From NCBI GenBank assembly GCA_050043005.1, contig JBHJIZ010000113.1, positions 45,417 through 109,416 of the forward strand: 64,000 nucleotides of DNA, in the 5' to 3' direction. Shown in pieces: positions 61,701 to 64,000 of the stretch. Numbering within the stretch: the stretch's first letter is position 1; each line of letters starts with the position of its first letter. The stretch is from Thermohalobaculum sp050043005. GTDB lineage: Bacteria > Pseudomonadota > Alphaproteobacteria > Rhodobacterales > Rhodobacteraceae. The notes beneath the pieces were generated by a model. That model had not been told where the DNA came from. It was given only the letters and a program-made list of their open reading frames with translations, and did no database searches. The position numbers and the translations under genes were made by a program.

Positions 61701-62236
61701 GAGCCCGAGCCCTTCTCGAGCGTCTCCTCCGGCGTCTGGACGCCCGGTTCCATCCGGATCGTATAGGCGACGGCGTCCTGCACCAGCCGGTTGACCTCGA
61801 CCAGGAAATCGTTCGTCGGCTGCTCATCGCGCGAGATGATCTCGAGGAACTCCTCGAACAGCGGCCCCTGCTTGCCGGTTTCCAGATAGGGTGCCAGGTC
61901 CTTTGCCAGATCAGGCTCATAGGTGAACGGATAGCTCTGCGCCTCTTCCTCCAGGAAGAAATCGAACGGATTGATCGAGGCCATGTCCGCGACCAGATCC
62001 ACCGTCACCGTGAAATGATCGACCTTCTCCGGGAAGACGGCGCGCGCCAGGTAGTTGCCATACGGATCCTGCTGCCAGTTCAGGAAATGCCCCTCGGGCT
62101 CGATCTTCTGGCTAAACGACAGGATGCGCGTGCGCGAATGCGGCGCGGGGCGCAGCCGGATGACCTGCGGACCCAGTGTGATGCGCCGATCATACGTATA
62201 ACGCGTCACATGCGTGATCGCCGCGTTGATGCTCAT
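58790..62236 (-). CDS. Large DUF2126/transglutaminase protein
   Basis: In this 1148-residue protein the N-terminal quarter (about 1-290) is a transglutaminase domain (MSINAAITHVTRYTYDRR, KGSGSCRGSAWLLCHIMRRLG with the cysteine, DLHAWTEVYAPGAGWIGLDPTSG with the histidine and aspartate). The remainder is DUF2126 (LTMGGEPTFVSELDRDADEWN, GGGNHIVVGGATPNDSPFLRRPDLL, LVEFRAFEMPPHPRMALAQ). Upstream is a promoter region with no clear operator. It is the first gene of the cluster, with a gap of 31 bases to the ATP-grasp gene. Confidence 0.9.
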   Translation of the reverse strand: MSINAAITHVTRYTYDRRITLGPQVIRLRPAPHSRTRILSFSQKIEPEGHFLNWQQDPYGNYLARAVFPEKVDHFTVTVDLVADMASINPFDFFLEEEAQSYPFTYEPDLAKDLAPYLETGKQGPLFEEFLEIISRDEQPTNDFLVEVNRLVQDAVAYTIRMEPGVQTPEETLEKGSGSCRGSAWLLCHIMRRLGLASRFVSGYLIQLTPDVKAVDGPSGPDEDFTDLHAWTEVYAPGAGWIGLDPTSGLFAAEGHIPLAATPSPKSAAPITGALEECEVTFSHHMEVNRVREEPRVTYPFTDAHWDRIDATGRKIDDILSAGDVRLTMGGEPTFVSELDRDADEWNTEAVGPTKRHYADVLIRHLHERFAPNGLLHFGQGKWYPGEQLPRWAFGLYWRGDGVPLWGDPDLIAPEKATGATVEDASRFTAALAEAFDLDAGYVEPAYEDPATYVLQEAKLPDNLDPASNQLDDPLERRQVATAFERGLRNPVCMVLPVQLAMSRATARRNPRRRYRWVTEKWRTRRGRLFLAPGDSAAGYRLPLTSLPWLDEGDYPFIVQRDPFAQRLALPRRSVVLQRRGSALGSPLGPGSGAPPPPEHIEIVHEETGETRHWPELQPLPPGFVTVLATAPSVPHDPLRAIHTEYVRTAVTVEPRDGKLSVFLPPVENAEAYVDMISAIEEAALETGLQVHIDGYAPPFDPRLNVIKVTPDPGVIEVNVHPTANWSDQVKVTEELYDAARHCKLDTIKFMHDGRQVGSGGGNHIVVGGATPNDSPFLRRPDLLASLVRYWQRHPALSYLFSGVFIGPTSQAPRVDEARQDVLYELEIALAEAEKAGPTPPSWLVDRIFRDLLTDLTGNTHRSEICIDKMFDPLSPTGRLGLVEFRAFEMPPHPRMALAQSLVLRALIARFWREPYREPLIHHGTALHDRWMLPHYIWTDFLEVLEETGSALDVDLDPEWFKAQFEFRFPLLGDVDYQGIRIELRGAIEPWNVLGETGAIGGTARNVDSSLERIQLRVAGPMSDRYRLTCNGIEVPLTRASGPDEYVCGIRFRAWQPPQCLHPTIGVHAPLTIDLYDRLSGRSVGGCVYHVAHPGGRSFDDQPVNDLEAEGRRLARFIPHGHSPDGYTPMAARMHPDFPLTLDLRRHG

Positions 62237-62428
62237 GGCTCTGCCCGTCCCCGTTTACGTAAGCCCGAAGCTTAACGCCTGCGAGCCGAGATATGTCAAC
62301 GGCGCGGATCGACCAGCTCCGGGAAGCTTGCCCGCCCGGGCTTGTCCGATCCGGACGGCGCGCAGCTTTCGGTCTTTCTGGAGCATTACGCCTTTGCTAG
62401 ATTCGCCAAAGGGGAAGAGGGGAAACAC

Positions 62429-63454
62429 ATGCCATTGAATGACAAAATTGCGGCTTTTGAAGCCGGTGCTGTGGCAGGGAGGCGCCAGAACTATTCGCAC
62501 ACAGGGCTCTACACCTATGCCCTGAGGATTGCCCGGACGCCGCCGGTGAACGTGCACATCACCAAGGTCGGATACAAGCCGACTCGCCACACGACCGCAC
62601 TGTTAGACGCGCTGGACGTCGCCGAGGCGATGGAAGAGGGCCCCGAGCGCGATTCAGCGGTCGCTTCCGCGTTCGAGGCGATCTATGCGGACGAGCATGC
62701 CCCGCTCGGGCTTGCACGCCGCACGCTTAAGTCGACCCGCAACCAACCGACCACGATCAACTGGTCTGGCAGCATTTGTGACATGGCGGCCTATGCGGTC
62801 TTGTGCATCGGCGCGGGCGTTGCGCGGATCGAGCGTCTGAACGGCAATGACCCCGCCGAACCCGGAGACCGACTGGTCGAAGTCTCGGACAGCGCCGCAT
62901 GCAGTGACCGGATCGACGAATGGATCGCCGTCAACGCACCGGGCGTGATGCAGGTCAAGTTCGACGCTAACGGAATGCACACATTCGCTATCGAGAAGGT
63001 CTGCGGCCGGGAAGGCGGCAGGCTGGGTTTTCGTATCTATCAATCCTATCAGGGCAAATACCGCCTCTCGGACTTTCTCGGCCTGTCGAACTGCCGGGAC
63101 CTGGTCGAGGGATCCAATCTGTACGGTAACAAGCAAAAGACCGCGTCCTGGGCTGCGGTCACCGAAGCTGCGAACACCTTCGGCAATGGCAAACGTTTGA
63201 GCCAGGAGGAGTTCGTCAGCGAGGTCAAGCCGATCCTCTGTGGAATGGTGGGCGATGGCGTCGACAACCTTGGCAGTCTGATCGGTGTTGCATCCGAGCC
63301 GGGATCGCCGGTCGCGCGCAGTGCCGACAAGATACTTCTGGTCATCTGCGATCGGATTGATCCGACAAGGTTCAACGCGAACTATGAAGGTTTCATCAGC
63401 GGCGTCGGCGTAAGCGGCGGATTCGTCGATTTGAATGCAGTGGCGGCAGGCTAA
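62429..63454 (+). CDS. Unknown protein with possible Cys-His active site
   Basis: No family was recognised for this 341-residue protein. The segment INWSGSICDMAAYAVLCIGAG (C117) and the later GMHTFAIEKV (H184) followed by RIYQSYQGKYRLSDFL look like the nucleophile helix and the His-strand of a papain-like hydrolase. No signal peptide is visible. The ATG at 62429 has a GGGGAAGAGGGG site. It sits alone between the DUF2126 gene and an IS element, and its right neighbour is a tiny minus-strand gene. Base composition is slightly lower in GC than its neighbours. Confidence 0.65.
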   Translation: MPLNDKIAAFEAGAVAGRRQNYSHTGLYTYALRIARTPPVNVHITKVGYKPTRHTTALLDALDVAEAMEEGPERDSAVASAFEAIYADEHAPLGLARRTLKSTRNQPTTINWSGSICDMAAYAVLCIGAGVARIERLNGNDPAEPGDRLVEVSDSAACSDRIDEWIAVNAPGVMQVKFDANGMHTFAIEKVCGREGGRLGFRIYQSYQGKYRLSDFLGLSNCRDLVEGSNLYGNKQKTASWAAVTEAANTFGNGKRLSQEEFVSEVKPILCGMVGDGVDNLGSLIGVASEPGSPVARSADKILLVICDRIDPTRFNANYEGFISGVGVSGGFVDLNAVAAG

Positions 63455-63500
63455 GCCGGGCGGGCACCGCTGGTGCTGTGGTTCTCGCCGATAAACGGCT

Positions 63501-63674
63501 TCAGAATGTGATCAGCACCTCGTCGTCGACCTCCGGCAGCGCGAAGGCACCTGTGTTTGCGGACGAAAGCTGGGTCCGGCGAACGGGAACATAGCGAAAC
63601 TCGGGTTTCGCGTGCGTTCCAGCGGCAGTCGCGGCGTCCAGAGCCGCCTCGTTCAATTCGGTCGGTTGGGTCAT
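63501..63674 (-). CDS. 57-residue peptide of unknown function
   Basis: A short frame starting at ATG 63674 has an AAGGAG ribosome site and reads MTQPTELNEAALDAATAAG, then a basic YVPVRR, and an acidic end LPEVDDEVLITF. It converges with the preceding unknown gene. No family was recognised. It could be a small structural peptide, an immunity-like peptide, a precursor peptide, or a chance frame; the good ribosome site favours translation. Confidence 0.5.
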   Translation of the reverse strand: MTQPTELNEAALDAATAAGTHAKPEFRYVPVRRTQLSSANTGAFALPEVDDEVLITF

Positions 63675-63858
63675 GTCGATCTCCTTCGCCGGGTCAAGGT
63701 GACCGAGGTTCCGATCCGCGTCTGTATCAGCCGCTACAGATCCGTCGACAATACGCGTGAGGCTTGTCTGAAAAGACTTACACCTCCGTGTGGATGGGGA
63801 GGTCGAGGATCTTTTCGGTCGCAGCAAATCGCCCGCCCCTTGACCGCACAGGATAGAC
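63675..63858. other. Gap upstream of the small peptide gene
   Basis: A 184-bp gap holds the promoter side of the 57-residue peptide gene. An ACCTCC/GGAGGT hairpin lies at 63782-63803. Nothing else was recognised before the IS end. Confidence 0.35.
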
Positions 63859-64000
63859 GAGGCTCAGGACCCATAAACGGGATTCACAGATAGGGTGAGA
63901 TGTGATTCAAGCTCCCAAATGTTGGGAGTTTACGATGTCCGACCACCACTTCTGGCTCTCAGATGAGCAGTTTGCCCGCCTGCAGCCCTTGTTACCTAAT
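63859..64000 (+). mobile_element. Left end of an IS5-family insertion sequence (truncated by window)
   Basis: A short non-coding leader beginning GAGGCTCAGGACCC (63859) precedes a transposase start. The placing of the terminal repeat is tentative because the other end is outside the window. Confidence 0.6.
63935..64000 (+). CDS. IS5-family transposase (N-terminal 22 residues only)
   Basis: The reading frame MSDHHFWLSDEQFARLQPLL continues to the window edge. The FWLSDEQFARLQPLLP pattern is the usual start of IS5-family (IS427-like) transposases, which move the element by a DDE mechanism. GTTGGGAG upstream could serve as the ribosome site. The rest of the gene is outside the window. Confidence 0.75.
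   Translation, partial: MSDHHFWLSDEQFARLQPLLPN

Overview
The window looks like a chromosomal segment of a marine alphaproteobacterium of the Rhodobacteraceae (Roseobacter group). The base composition is GC-rich. The gene content is typical of that group: methylated-amine and betaine demethylation enzymes, taurine uptake, a cupin DMSP lyase of DddL type, two M24-fold DMSP lyases of DddP type, and the housekeeping block rpoZ - rel/spoT - DUF2062 - pdxJ - acpS. No tRNA, rRNA, CRISPR array or prophage was seen. One insertion sequence begins at the right edge.

Layout. 1-11.9 kb: a leftward run of nine genes for demethylating quaternary or methylated amines. It holds an MttB-family methyltransferase (cut by the window edge), two FAD/GcvT dehydrogenases of the dimethylglycine/sarcosine type, two homocysteine methyltransferase paralogues, a PNPOx-like flavoprotein, a LysE exporter, a PLP decarboxylase and an isocitrate-lyase-like enzyme. 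12-15.6 kb: a DUF333 protein, an XRE-cupin regulator with its LysE exporter, two adjacent covarying palindromes, and a membrane histidine kinase. 15.8-20 kb: rnhA, a methyltransferase, ispH, recO and a second divergent RecO paralogue. 20.1-28.3 kb: rpoZ, rel, DUF2062 and pdxJ, then a taurine ABC transporter, then acpS. 28.3-34.7 kb: a ceramidase-like membrane protein, secreted proteins including a metzincin-like lipoprotein, a periplasmic acetamidase/formamidase, an isolated purS and a tandem pair of membrane proteins.

34.7-46.8 kb: oxidoreductases, an acyl-CoA dehydrogenase, MOSC, a serine-hydrolase-like protein, rhodanese, YceI, DddL, thiolase, an HODM-like haem demethylase, a methyltransferase and an unknown protein. 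46.9-52.5 kb: a CHASE2-PP2C phosphatase, then dddP - rhodanese - dddP. 52.6-62.2 kb: an ArnT-like glycosyltransferase, secG, and a three-gene transglutaminase / ATP-grasp + alpha-E / DUF2126 cluster. 62.4-64 kb: an unknown protein with a possible Cys-His pair, a 57-residue peptide gene, and the start of an IS5-family element.

How the genes fit together: the window is enriched in enzymes for marine osmolytes (betaines, DMSP, taurine, methylated amines). The demethylases would feed methyl groups to folate and methionine. DddL and DddP would release DMS plus a three-carbon acid. The taurine importer brings in sulfonate. Three DMSP-lyase candidates within 11 kb, the covarying double palindrome and the tandem RecO pair are the most noteworthy observations. 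All functions are inferred by reading the sequence; no database search was run.
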